From NCBI GenBank assembly GCA_964526295.1, contig CAZGKW010000013.1, positions 1 through 64,000 of the forward strand: a stretch of DNA of 64,000 nucleotides, in the 5' to 3' direction. A program made the translations under genes and the position numbers. Every line of letters begins with the position of its first letter. The stretch's first letter is position 1. Origin of the DNA: CAZGKW01 sp964526295 (GTDB lineage Bacteria > Planctomycetota > Phycisphaerae > FEN-1346). Positions 24,066 to 32,674 of this stretch are shown here, in pieces. Below the pieces are notes generated by a model. The model was not told the DNA's origin. It worked only from the letters and a program-made list of their open reading frames with translations, and ran no database searches.

Positions 24066-24950
24066 CTAACTCAGCGGGAGCACGCGGAACCGCTCCAGCC
24101 GGTCCTCGTCGATCTTCTTGTAGAGCGGGCTCAGCGGGTCGGGGAAGCCCGGCTCGACGCACCCGTGGCAGGGGCTCCCGCCGCCCACGCACCAGTTCAT
24201 CCCGCTGTTCCACTGCCGCGTCGGGCAGTCGGCGAACGTCACGGGCCCCTTGCAGCCCAGCTCGTAGAGGCAGCCCGGCTCGCCGAAGTTCCTGGCGAAC
24301 CGTCCGGCGTCGAAGTCGGCCCGACGCTGGCACGTCTCGTGGACGCACTGGCCGTAGAACATCAGCGGCCGGTTCAGCTCGTCGAGCTGCCCGGCGACCG
24401 CCTCCAGGCCGTACATCGCCACGGCCGCCAGCGTCCCGACCAGCCAGTCGGGGTGCGGCGGGCAGCCGGGGATGTTGACGACCGGCACGTCGATGCCGCG
24501 GTCCTCAAGGAACGCCCCCATCGACATGGCCTCGGTGGGGTTGCCCTCGCCGGCGGGGATGCCGCCGAACGCCGAGCACGTGCCCATGCAGACGACGGCG
24601 GCGGCATCGGCGGCCAGCTCGGCGGCGTGCTCGTAGATGGGCTTCTCGCCCTCGTCGGTCTCGCCGAGGGTGGCAAAGAGGGGGCTGCCGGTCTGGATCG
24701 AGCCCTCCATGACCAGGAAGTACCCGCCCTCGTCGCGGACCTTCTCGTCGCGAAGCACGTCGACGACCTGCTGCCCCTGCCCCGCCATGACGGTCGCCAG
24801 GAACCGGAGCGAGAGGTGCTTGTTCGGCACCAGCTCCGACAGGACGAGCCGCCCCGCCCCCGGGGCGAACGAGTTCAGCAGGCTGACCGCACAGCCGGTG
24901 CACGCGGCCCCCTGGAGCCAGACGACGGGAATCTCGACGGTCTCAACCAT
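24066..24950 (-). CDS. [NiFe] hydrogenase small subunit, without Tat signal
   Basis: The 294-residue electron-transfer subunit binds three Fe-S clusters. CTGCAVSLL and MGTCSAFGG with IPGCPPHPDW provide the proximal cluster. A C-terminal set (CVHETC, GCLYELGCKG, FADCPTRQ, NWCVGGGSPCHGC) binds the medial and distal clusters. The protein starts directly with MVETVEIPVVWL; there is no twin-arginine leader and no C-terminal membrane anchor, unlike respiratory group 1 enzymes. A ribosome site AAGGAATCG precedes the ATG. The large subunit begins 98 bases downstream. It probably delivers H2-derived electrons to a soluble acceptor, for which MetFV is a candidate. Confidence 0.92.
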   Translation of the reverse strand: MVETVEIPVVWLQGAACTGCAVSLLNSFAPGAGRLVLSELVPNKHLSLRFLATVMAGQGQQVVDVLRDEKVRDEGGYFLVMEGSIQTGSPLFATLGETDEGEKPIYEHAAELAADAAAVVCMGTCSAFGGIPAGEGNPTEAMSMGAFLEDRGIDVPVVNIPGCPPHPDWLVGTLAAVAMYGLEAVAGQLDELNRPLMFYGQCVHETCQRRADFDAGRFARNFGEPGCLYELGCKGPVTFADCPTRQWNSGMNWCVGGGSPCHGCVEPGFPDPLSPLYKKIDEDRLERFRVLPLS

Positions 24951-25260
24951 GGTTCGATTCCTTAATGGAACGACGAACGGCCAGAGACAACGGCGAACAG
25001 CTTTCCGCAGATTTCGCAGATTTCGCAGAAAAAAAACGACAGAAAGAGCTTGACGATAGAAGAAACAACGAGGCCAAGGCCTGGCAAGGGCTGCTGCCGT
25101 GTCGTCGCCCAGACTGCCTCTCGCCGTTCCTGCTCGTTCGCCTCTTTCCTCTGCGTTGTCGCGGACGGCCGTTGCCTCTTTCCCTTTCAGCCTGTCCTCG
25201 CCCTGCGGAGGTCTTTTACGCCCTTCACAAACCGCACCATTGTAGGCAGGGCGAGGCCCG
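24951..25260. other. Intergenic region between formate-THF ligase and hydrogenase genes, with short tandem repeats
   Basis: About 310 bases hold no credible gene; reading frames here are short and lack coding bias. At 25006-25029 the 9-base unit CGCAGATTT occurs twice followed by CGCAGA, then a run of eight A. This resembles a dispersed non-coding repeat family known from planctomycete and related genomes (inference). On the minus strand the A-run reads as a T-run without a strong stem before it. A promoter for the hydrogenase operon was not found with confidence. Confidence 0.5.
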
Positions 25261-26949
25261 CTAGAACAGCCCCACCACCTGCCCGTCCGGGCCGATGTCC
25301 ACCTTCTCGCCGGCCGGCGTCGTCGGCAGGCCCGGCATGGTCCGCATCGCGCCGCAAAGCGGGTACAGGAACCCCGCCCCGACCGAGGCCCGCACGTCGC
25401 GGACCGGGAACTCGAACCCCTCGGGCCGCCCTTTCAGCTTCCCGTCGTGCGAGATGCTCAGGTGCGTCTTCGCCATGCAGATCGGCAGCTTGTCGTACCC
25501 GAGCTTCGTGAACCGCTCGATGGCCAGCTCGGCCGGTTTCTCGTAGACCACCGACCCGGCGCCGTACATCCGCTTGGCGATGGTCTCGATCTTCTCCTTG
25601 ATCGAGAGGTCCAGCTCGTAGAGGAACTTGAAGTCCTTGGGCTGGTCGCAGGCCTCGACGACGGCCTCGGCCAGCGCCGCCCCGCCCTTGCCGCCCTCGG
25701 CCCAGACGCTGGAGTGGGCCACCCACCCGGCCCCGGCGGCCTTGGCCTTCTCCTCGATGACCGCCAGCTCCGACTCGGCGTCCGTGGTGAAGCGATTGAG
25801 GGCCACCACCACCGGCACGCCGTACAGGCGGGCGTTCTCGATGTGCTTCTCGAGGTTGCAGCACCCCTCGGCGACCACGTCGGGGTCCTCCTTCAGGAGG
25901 GCCGGGTCCAGGGGCTTGCCCGCCACGACCTTGAACTTGCCGCTGTGCATCTTCAGGGCCCGGACCGTCGCCACGACGACGACGCAGTCGGGCACGAGCC
26001 CGGAGTAGCGGCACTTGATGTTCATGAACTTCTCCATCCCGATGTCGGCCCCGAAGCCCGACTCCGTGACGACGTAGTCCGACAGCTTCGTGGCGATCCG
26101 GTCGGCCAGGATGGACGAGTTGCCGTGGGCGATATTGGCGAACGGCCCGGCGTGGACGAAGCACGGCGTGTGCTCCAGCGTCTGCATCAGCGTCGGCTTG
26201 ATGGCGTCCTTCATCAGCACGGCCATCGCGCCGGCCACCTTCAGGTCCTCGCACGTCACAGGCGTGCCGTCCCGCCGGTAGGCGGCGACCATGCGGCCGA
26301 GGCGCTCGCGGATGTCCCGGAGGCCGGTTGTCAGGCCCAGGATGGCCATCACCTCGCTGGCGACCGTGATGTCGAAGCCCGTGCGGCGGACGATGCCCGA
26401 GCCGAGGCCCGTGACGATGTCGTCGAGGGCCCAGCGGTCGCTGGTGTCGACGACGCGTCTCAGGGCCGGCGCGTAGGGGTCGATGTCGAGCGGGTTGCCG
26501 TGGTAGATGGAGTTATCGACGAACGCGCAGGCGAGGTTGTTGGCGAGGCCGACGGCGTGGATGTCGCCGGTCAGGTGGAGGTTGAAGTCCTCCATGGGGA
26601 CGACCTGGCTGTATCCGCCGCCGGCGGCGCCGCCCTTGATGCCGAAGACGGGCCCGAGGCTCGGCTGGCGGATACAGGTGCAGACGTTCCGGCCGATGTG
26701 CGCCAGACCCATCGACAGGCCGATCGTCGTGACGGTCTTGCCCTCGCCGAGGGGCGTCGGGGTGATGGCGGTGACGTCGATGTACTTGCCGCGCGGGGCG
26801 TCGGCGAGGCGGTCGAGGATCGCCAGGTCGACCTTGGCCTTGAAATCGCCGTAGAGTTCAAGTTCGGAGTCTTTGACCCCAAGATCGTGCGCAATTTCAC
26901 GAATGGGCTTCAGCCTGGCCGCCTGGGCGATGTCAAGGTCGCTGGGCAT
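25261..26949 (-). CDS. fhs: Formate-tetrahydrofolate ligase
   Basis: The 562-residue enzyme (formyl-THF synthetase) joins formate to THF with ATP, the second step of the methyl branch. The P-loop TPLGEGKT lies at residues 65-72; GIKGGAAGGGYSQVVPMEDFNLH is the folate/formate signature region, and FVHAGPFANIAHG, TESGFGADIG and GAGFLYP are family hallmarks. The ATG at 26949 is chosen over an in-frame TTG one codon upstream. A sigma-70 promoter at 27043-27072 gives an 87-base leader. It is transcribed away from the cooC-cooS-acs operon, from a shared control region with a CRP/CooA-type palindrome. Confidence 0.97.
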   Translation of the reverse strand: MPSDLDIAQAARLKPIREIAHDLGVKDSELELYGDFKAKVDLAILDRLADAPRGKYIDVTAITPTPLGEGKTVTTIGLSMGLAHIGRNVCTCIRQPSLGPVFGIKGGAAGGGYSQVVPMEDFNLHLTGDIHAVGLANNLACAFVDNSIYHGNPLDIDPYAPALRRVVDTSDRWALDDIVTGLGSGIVRRTGFDITVASEVMAILGLTTGLRDIRERLGRMVAAYRRDGTPVTCEDLKVAGAMAVLMKDAIKPTLMQTLEHTPCFVHAGPFANIAHGNSSILADRIATKLSDYVVTESGFGADIGMEKFMNIKCRYSGLVPDCVVVVATVRALKMHSGKFKVVAGKPLDPALLKEDPDVVAEGCCNLEKHIENARLYGVPVVVALNRFTTDAESELAVIEEKAKAAGAGWVAHSSVWAEGGKGGAALAEAVVEACDQPKDFKFLYELDLSIKEKIETIAKRMYGAGSVVYEKPAELAIERFTKLGYDKLPICMAKTHLSISHDGKLKGRPEGFEFPVRDVRASVGAGFLYPLCGAMRTMPGLPTTPAGEKVDIGPDGQVVGLF

Positions 26950-27042
26950 CAAGGGTCTCCTCTATCCTTTCGGGGTGAGCGGTGACGGCCTGCCCAAGCG
27001 GCCCGCACCGGCCGGGATCGGCCGCCGGCAAGCAGCAGGCGG

Positions 27043-27072
27043 AGTCTACCGAACTTTTTGAGGGGGCGTCAA
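27043..27072 (-). promoter_or_regulatory. Promoter of fhs (divergent arm)
   Basis: On the minus strand TTGACG (27067-27072) and TAGACT (27043-27048) are 18 bp apart, giving a start near 27036. Confidence 0.7.
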
Positions 27073-27100
27073 GAGGTTTCGCGAAGGGATTCTCATGGCT

Positions 27101-27116
27101 TGTGAATTGCTTCACA
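27101..27116. promoter_or_regulatory. CRP/CooA/FNR-type operator between the fhs and cooC promoters
   Basis: TGTGAATTGCTTCACA is a perfect match to TGTGA-N6-TCACA, the CRP-family consensus. Its centre (27108.5) is about 72 bases upstream of the predicted starts on both strands. It is 28 bp from the fhs -35 and 29 bp from the cooC -35. This is a class I activator position on both arms. No CRP-family gene lies in the window, so the regulator (CRP, FNR or CO-sensing CooA) is unknown. Confidence 0.7.
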
Positions 27117-27145
27117 GAGTGCGGCCTCCCCGCATAGTCTGACCC

Positions 27146-27174
27146 TTGACAGCGGGCTGGACAGGCCCTATCCT
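27146..27174 (+). promoter_or_regulatory. Promoter of the cooC-cooS-acs operon
   Basis: TTGACA (27146-27151) and TATCCT (27169-27174) are 17 bp apart. Transcription would start near 27181, about 200 bases before cooC. Confidence 0.7.
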
Positions 27175-27180
27175 TAACTG

Positions 27181-27382
27181 GCGAACGAGCGATGTCGGTG
27201 TGCGCGATCGGCCTTCTTTTCTCCGGCCCGCCCGCGACGGGTCGGCCGGCGAGTAACCCGCGCAGGCGGCCAGGACCGGCGGCTCGGGGACGCCTTTCCT
27301 GAAACATACACCCGGATGGCGTGCGGCAACGCCGGGGACTCCCCCGCACCCGACGCCGGCCGGCCCGGACCTCACACGGCCC
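27181..27382 (+). other. Structured 200-base leader of the CODH/ACS operon
   Basis: Several stems can form. CCGGCC pairs with GGCCGG around 27212-27235. GTGCGG (27321-27326) pairs with CCGCAC (27344-27349), enclosing a GGGG/CCCC pair (27334-27344). I find no match to cobalamin, THF, molybdenum-cofactor or nickel riboswitch cores that I know, so any regulatory role is speculative. Confidence 0.35.
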
Positions 27383-28174
27383 ATGAAAATAGCCATCAGC
27401 GGAAAAGGCGGCGTCGGAAAGACCACCGTGACTGCCCTGTGGGGCCGCGCGTTCGCCGACGAGGGGCGGGACGTCTTCCTCATCGACGCCGACCCGGACG
27501 CCAACCTGGCCCAGGCCCTCGGCGTCCCCGAGGCGGACCTGCCCCAGCCGCTCGTCGCCCTGAAGGACCTCATCCGCGAACGCACCGGCGCCGACCCCGA
27601 CAAGGTCGGCCAGTACTTCCAGCTCAACCCGAACGTCTCGGACCTGCCGGAGGCCTACGGCGTCTCGGTCGAGGGCATGAAGCTGCTGGTCCTCGGCGGC
27701 ATCCGCGGCGGCGGCAAGGGGTGCGCGTGCCCCCAGGGGGCGTTCCTGAAGGCGATGCTCCGCCACCTCATGCTCGAACGCGACGAGGTGCTCCTGGTGG
27801 ACATGGAGGCGGGCCTGGAGTTCCTCGGGCGGGCCGCCGTCCTCGGCACCGACGCCCTGGTGGCGGTGGTCGAGCCCGGCCGGCGAAGCATCGAGACGGC
27901 CGAGGCGGTCTGCCGCATGGGACGCGACATCGGCGTCAAGCGGTTCGGGGCGGTCCTGAACAAGGTGGCCGACCCGTCGCAAGTGGAGACGATCCGGGCC
28001 GTCCTGCCGGGCGGCATGGACCTTTTGGGCCACGTGGCCTACAGCCCTGCCCTGGGGCGGGCCGACCTGGAGGGCCGCGCCGTCTTCGGCGTGGACCCGG
28101 AGGCGGAAGCCTCGCTGAGAGAGGCCAAGAAGGCGCTCGAAACGCTCGTTACGGGGGAGCCCGCTTCGTCCTGA
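27383..28174 (+). CDS. cooC: CooC-type nickel-insertion ATPase for CO dehydrogenase
   Basis: The 263-residue MinD/ParA-like ATPase helps insert nickel into the C-cluster of CO dehydrogenase. The deviant P-loop GKGGVGKTT starts at residue 8, DADPDAN follows, and Cys114-Ala-Cys116 in GKGCACPQG is the metal-binding CxC that bridges the dimer in CooC. It is the first gene of the CODH/ACS operon, 73 bases ahead of cooS. A second CooC-like gene with its own CxC motif lies at 36067-36831. Confidence 0.92.
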   Translation: MKIAISGKGGVGKTTVTALWGRAFADEGRDVFLIDADPDANLAQALGVPEADLPQPLVALKDLIRERTGADPDKVGQYFQLNPNVSDLPEAYGVSVEGMKLLVLGGIRGGGKGCACPQGAFLKAMLRHLMLERDEVLLVDMEAGLEFLGRAAVLGTDALVAVVEPGRRSIETAEAVCRMGRDIGVKRFGAVLNKVADPSQVETIRAVLPGGMDLLGHVAYSPALGRADLEGRAVFGVDPEAEASLREAKKALETLVTGEPASS

Positions 28175-28247
28175 GGCCCCGCCGAGGAAAGCGCTCAAGG
28201 AATGTGACCGCCGACCCGACGCGGCCGGCCAACCGAGGAGACGGACC

Positions 28248-30194
28248 ATGGAGGACCCGCAGAAGTGTACCTGTGATCCGGCGGCCCTGGAGATGCTCGA
28301 GAAGATGGCGGAGGCGGGCCTCGAGACCGCCTGGGAACGCCTGGCCGCCCAGTCGCCCCAGTGCAAGTTCGGCCGACAGGGCATCTGCTGCCGCATCTGC
28401 AACATGGGGCCCTGCCGCATCGTGCCGGGCAAGAAGGGCCGCGACTGCGGCATCTGCGGCGCCGACGTCGACACGATCATCGCCCGGAACTTCCTGCGGG
28501 CCGTGGCCGCCGGCGCCAGCGCCCACTCCGACCACGGGCGGGGGGTGGCCGACACCTTCCTGGCGATGGCCAAGGGCGAGGCCCCCGACTACGGCATCAA
28601 GGACCGCAACAAGCTCCTGGCCCTGGCCAGGGAGATGGAGATCGAGACCGAGGGGCGGGAGGACAAGGAGATTGCCCAGGAGCTGGGCGAACTGATGCTG
28701 GCCGAGTTCGGCAAGCCCCACGGGTACCAGCGGCTGGCTCGCCGGGCCCCGGAGTCGCGGCAGGCCCTGTGGGAGAAGCTCGACATCATGCCCCGGGCCG
28801 TCGATCGCGAGGTCGTCGAGGCGATGCACCGGACCCACATGGGCGTGGACCAGGACTACGAGAATATCCTGCGTCACGCCTCCCGCTGCGCCCTGGCCGA
28901 CGGCTGGGGCGGGTCGATGCTGGGCACCGAGCTCCAGGACGTGATGTTCGGCACGCCCGTGCCGGCACGCGGCGAGATCAACCTCGGCGTCCTCAAGGAA
29001 GACCACGTCAACATCGCCGTCCACGGCCATGAGCCGCTCCTGTCGGAGATGGTGGCCGCCGCGGCCGGGATGGAGGAACTGGTCAACGAAGCCAAGGAGG
29101 CGGGGGCCAAGGGCATCCAGGTGGCCGGCCTGTGCTGCACTGCCAACGAGCTGCTGATGCGGCACGGCATCCCGGTGGCGGGGAACTTTCTGTCGCAGGA
29201 GCTGGCCATCGGCACCGGCGCCGTGGACCTGATGTGCGTCGACGTCCAGTGCATCATGCAGAGCCTGGCCGAGCTGGTCCACCACTACCACACCAAACTG
29301 ATCACCACGTCGGAGAAGGCCCGCCTGCGGAACGTCGAGCACGTCCAGATGGAGGAGGCCCGGGCCCTGGAGGTGGGCAAGGAGATCGTCCGCAAGGCCA
29401 TCGAGGCCTACAAGGAGCGTAAGGGACCCATCTATATCCCGGACGACAAGGGCGAGGCCGTCGTCGGCTTCAGCCACGAGACCATCAACTACATGCTGGG
29501 CGGGCGGTTCCGTTCGTCCTATCGGCCGCTCAACGACAACATCATCAACGGCCGCATCCGCGGCGTCGCCGGCGTCGTCGGCTGCTCCAATCCGAAGGTG
29601 GTCCACGACTACGGCCACACCAACCTCGTCAAGGAGCTGATCAAGCGGGACATCCTGGTCGTGACGACCGGTTGCGGGCAGACGGCGTGCGGCAAGGCCG
29701 GCCTGCTGATGCCGGAAGGCGCCGAGAACGCCGGCCCCGGCCTGCGGGAGGTGTGCGAGGCGGTCGGCATGCCGCCGGTCCTGGCCATGGGCTCCTGCGT
29801 GGACAACAGCCGCATCCTGGTCGCCTGTGCCGAGATGGTCCGCGAGGGCGGCCTGGGCGACGATATCTCCGAGCTGCCGGTCGCCGGGGCGTGCCTGGAG
29901 CACATCACCGAGAAGGCCCTTTCGATCGGCCAGTACTTCGTCGCGTCCGGCCTGCTGGTCGTCTTCGGCAAAGAGCTCTTCCCCATCATGGAAGACTCGA
30001 ACGTGATGAAGTACCTGACCCAGGACATCGCCGAGGAACTGGGCGGACGGTGGGCCCTGGAGAACGATCCGGTCAAGGCCGCCGAGCTGATGCACGCCCA
30101 CATCGAGGCGAAACGCGACGCCCTCGGCATCAACCGAGAACACGAGCGAAAGCTGTTCGACATGGAGGACCGCCGCAAGCTCGAGGTCAAGTGA
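28248..30194 (+). CDS. cooS: Ni-containing anaerobic carbon monoxide dehydrogenase
   Basis: The 648-residue catalytic subunit interconverts CO2 and CO, feeding CO to acetyl-CoA synthase. N-terminal Cys (39, 47, 48, 51, 56, 70 in CKFGRQGICCRICNMGPC and CGIC) bind clusters D and B. SAHSDHG supplies the C-cluster His, and later Cys in LCCTANE, VDVQC, TTGCGQTACGKAG and MGSCVDNSRI complete it. Length and motifs match the acetogenic beta subunit (AcsA/CooS). An AGGAGAC ribosome site precedes the ATG. acsB begins 74 bases downstream. The enzyme is cytoplasmic and oxygen sensitive. Confidence 0.97.
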   Translation: MEDPQKCTCDPAALEMLEKMAEAGLETAWERLAAQSPQCKFGRQGICCRICNMGPCRIVPGKKGRDCGICGADVDTIIARNFLRAVAAGASAHSDHGRGVADTFLAMAKGEAPDYGIKDRNKLLALAREMEIETEGREDKEIAQELGELMLAEFGKPHGYQRLARRAPESRQALWEKLDIMPRAVDREVVEAMHRTHMGVDQDYENILRHASRCALADGWGGSMLGTELQDVMFGTPVPARGEINLGVLKEDHVNIAVHGHEPLLSEMVAAAAGMEELVNEAKEAGAKGIQVAGLCCTANELLMRHGIPVAGNFLSQELAIGTGAVDLMCVDVQCIMQSLAELVHHYHTKLITTSEKARLRNVEHVQMEEARALEVGKEIVRKAIEAYKERKGPIYIPDDKGEAVVGFSHETINYMLGGRFRSSYRPLNDNIINGRIRGVAGVVGCSNPKVVHDYGHTNLVKELIKRDILVVTTGCGQTACGKAGLLMPEGAENAGPGLREVCEAVGMPPVLAMGSCVDNSRILVACAEMVREGGLGDDISELPVAGACLEHITEKALSIGQYFVASGLLVVFGKELFPIMEDSNVMKYLTQDIAEELGGRWALENDPVKAAELMHAHIEAKRDALGINREHERKLFDMEDRRKLEVK

Positions 30195-30268
30195 CCCGGC
30201 GGGTTGCCGCTTGACCCGAAACACGAACCGCAGGCGCCGACCGAAGGCCAGACAGGAGGACGAAGAAG

Positions 30269-32455
30269 ATGTCAAGGAAGATCGCCGCCGCCGCCATCCG
30301 GGGGGCCCACAACCTCGCCAAACAGGCCGAGGAGATGCTCGAAAAGGCCATCAAGGAAAAGGGCGAGGACGCCGCCGTCGAGTTCCCCAACACCGGGTAC
30401 TACATCCCCATCATCTACGCCATGACGGGGCACGAGGTGGAGAAGCTGGCCGACTTCCGGCCGGTGATGGACCAGATCCGGGACCTCCTGCCGGCGCCCG
30501 TCGAGGACCGGCTGTGGCTGCCCTACCTGGGCCCGACCCTCGACGCGGGCATGGCGGCGCTCTTCGCCGAGGAGATCATCGAGGCCTGCAAGTACGTGAT
30601 CGGCCCGACGCCGGTCCAGGACATCTGGCTGGGGGCGGCCGACGACGTGATCCTCCGGGAGCGGGGCATCGAGTTCGTCGACGGGACGGCCCCCGGCTTC
30701 GCCGCCATCGCCGGAGCGGCGCCGGACGTCGAGACGGCCGTCGAGATCGCCCGCAAGCTCCAGGAACGGTGCCTCTATGTCTTCATGTGCGCCAGCCACA
30801 ACGGCACCCACTTCGCCAAGCAGCTCGAAGAGGGCGGCGTCCAGATGGGGTGGGAGACGCGGCTGGTCCCGTTCGGGCCCGATGTCACGGCCGCCATCTA
30901 CGCCCTGGGGTTCGCGTCGCGGGCGGCGATGAGCTTCGGCGGCGTCCAGCCGGGCGACTTCCGACGCAACCTCCTCTACAACAAGGCCCGCATCTTCGCC
31001 TTCGTGCTGGCCCTCGGCGAGGTGACCGACGAGTGGTACGCCACCGCCGCCGGGGCCATCAACTTCGGCTTCCCCACCATCGCCGACACCGACATCCCCG
31101 AGATCCTGCCCACCGGCGTCTGCACCTACGAGCACGTCGTCTCGAACGTGCCGCACGAGGAGATCGTCGAGCGGGCCATCGAGGTCCGGGGCCTGAAGAT
31201 CAAGATCTCGGAGGTGCCGATCCCCGTGGCGTTCAGCCCGGCGTTCGAGGGCGAGCGGATCCGCAAGGACGACATGTACATCGAGTTCGGCGGCCAGCGG
31301 ACCGAGGCGTTCGAGTGGCTCCGCACGGCGCCCAGCGACCAGGTCGAGGACGGCCGGGTCGAGCTGATCGGCAGCGACGTCCACGACGTCGAAGAGGGCG
31401 GGCGGATGCCCCTCGGCATCATCGTCGAGGTCGCCGGACGCAAGATGCAGGCCGACTTCGAACCGGTCCTGGAGCGGCAGATCCACACGTTCCTGAACCA
31501 CGCCCAGGGCCTGTGGCACATGGGCCAGCGCGACATCAACTGGATTCGCATCTCGAAGGAGGCATTCGAGAAAGGCTTCCGATTGGAGCACGTCGGCAAG
31601 ATCCTCCACGCCCTGCTCCACGAGGACTTCTCCAGCATCGTCGACAAGGTCCAGGTCAAGCTCTACACCGACGAGGCGAAGGTGACGGAGCTGCACGAGA
31701 TGGCCCGCCAGACGTACGACGAGCGGGACGCCCGGATGGCCGGCCTGACCGACGAGGCCGTCGACACGTTCTACTCCTGTGCCCTGTGCCAGTCGTTCGC
31801 CCCGGACCACATCTGCATCATCACGCCGCAGCATCCCGGCCTGTGCGGGGCGTACAGCTGGCTGGACGGCCAGGCCGCCTACGAGATCAACCCCGCCGGG
31901 CCCAACCAGCCCGTGCCGAAGGGCAGTGCGGTCGACGAGAAGCTCGGCCAGTGGGACAAGGTCAACCAGTTCGTCCTGGAGCAGAGCCACGGGGCGATCG
32001 AGCGGATGAGCGCCTACTCGATGATCACCGACCCGATGACCTCGTGCGGGTGCTTCGAGTGCATCTCGGCCTTGCTGCCCTCCACGAACGGCATCATGAT
32101 CGTGCCCCGCGAGTACAGCGAGATGACGCCGTGCGGGATGAAGTTCTCGACGGCGGCGGGCACGGTCGGGGGCGGCCGGCAGACGCCGGGCTTCTTCGGT
32201 CACTCGCGGCAGTACATCCTGAGCCCGAAGTTCATCAGCGCCGACGGGGGCTTCGCCCGCATCGTCTGGATGCCCAAGATGCTGAAGGAAGCCCTGCACG
32301 ACGGCTTGGCGAAGCGGGCCGAGGAGCTCGACCTGGGGGGCGAGGCGTTCCTGGAGAGGATCGCCGACGAGACCGTCGCCACCACCGAGGAAGAGGTCGC
32401 CGAGTACATCGCCCGGAACGAGCACCCGGCGATGGCGATGGAGGCGATGTTCTAA
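30269..32455 (+). CDS. acsB: Acetyl-CoA synthase (CODH/ACS alpha subunit)
   Basis: The 728-residue subunit condenses a corrinoid-bound methyl group, CO and CoA into acetyl-CoA. The A-cluster ligands line up with the Moorella enzyme. Cys507, Cys516 and Cys526 would bind the [4Fe-4S] cube. Cys593 and Cys595 in SCGCFEC would bind the distal nickel; the Moorella residues are 509, 518, 528, 595 and 597. The full N-terminal domain that contacts CODH is present, so this is the bacterial rather than archaeal form. An AGGAGGA ribosome site lies before the ATG. A repeat-containing gap of 219 bases separates it from acsC. Confidence 0.98.
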   Translation: MSRKIAAAAIRGAHNLAKQAEEMLEKAIKEKGEDAAVEFPNTGYYIPIIYAMTGHEVEKLADFRPVMDQIRDLLPAPVEDRLWLPYLGPTLDAGMAALFAEEIIEACKYVIGPTPVQDIWLGAADDVILRERGIEFVDGTAPGFAAIAGAAPDVETAVEIARKLQERCLYVFMCASHNGTHFAKQLEEGGVQMGWETRLVPFGPDVTAAIYALGFASRAAMSFGGVQPGDFRRNLLYNKARIFAFVLALGEVTDEWYATAAGAINFGFPTIADTDIPEILPTGVCTYEHVVSNVPHEEIVERAIEVRGLKIKISEVPIPVAFSPAFEGERIRKDDMYIEFGGQRTEAFEWLRTAPSDQVEDGRVELIGSDVHDVEEGGRMPLGIIVEVAGRKMQADFEPVLERQIHTFLNHAQGLWHMGQRDINWIRISKEAFEKGFRLEHVGKILHALLHEDFSSIVDKVQVKLYTDEAKVTELHEMARQTYDERDARMAGLTDEAVDTFYSCALCQSFAPDHICIITPQHPGLCGAYSWLDGQAAYEINPAGPNQPVPKGSAVDEKLGQWDKVNQFVLEQSHGAIERMSAYSMITDPMTSCGCFECISALLPSTNGIMIVPREYSEMTPCGMKFSTAAGTVGGGRQTPGFFGHSRQYILSPKFISADGGFARIVWMPKMLKEALHDGLAKRAEELDLGGEAFLERIADETVATTEEEVAEYIARNEHPAMAMEAMF

Positions 32456-32463
32456 CCGCGAAG

Positions 32464-32599
32464 ACGCGAAACCCGAACGCCCAATGACGAATGAAGTCCG
32501 AAGCTCGAAGGACCACGTGTGCCAGCACACGCCTTCGTCCTTCGCCACGGCCGGGTGATTCGTCACTCGCGCCTTCGTCATTCGGATTTCCGTGACGGC
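32464..32599. repeat. Dispersed-type imperfect inverted repeat in the acsB-acsC gap
   Basis: The left half contains CAATGACGAATGAAG, TCCGAAG and CGAAGGAC. The right half contains CCTTCGTCCTTCG, GATTCGTCACTCG and CTTCGTCATTCGGATTT. TGTGCCAGCACA forms the turn. Such TTCGTCATTCG-type sequences occur in many copies between genes of planctomycetes and relatives (known from genome reading; not searchable here). It breaks the 219-base space between two co-directed operon genes. Confidence 0.55.
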
Positions 32600-32674
32600 G
32601 GCCCGGGACAAATGGCTGGTTTGCGAGGCTGGCCCGCGTTACAAGATTAGGCCCAGGAAAGGACACGACCGCCC

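Noticed and set aside
24965..25264. 99-residue plus-strand frame in the fhs-hydrogenase spacer
   Set aside because: It translates the CGCAGATTT repeat and irregular sequence; codon use is unlike the neighbours and no family fits.
27181..27382. Cobalamin or THF riboswitch before cooC
   Set aside because: Stems exist but none of the conserved core sequences of these riboswitches that I know can be found.
30272..32611. 779-residue minus-strand frame opposite acsB
   Set aside because: Shadow of acsB; its first residues only translate the dispersed repeat at 32464-32599.
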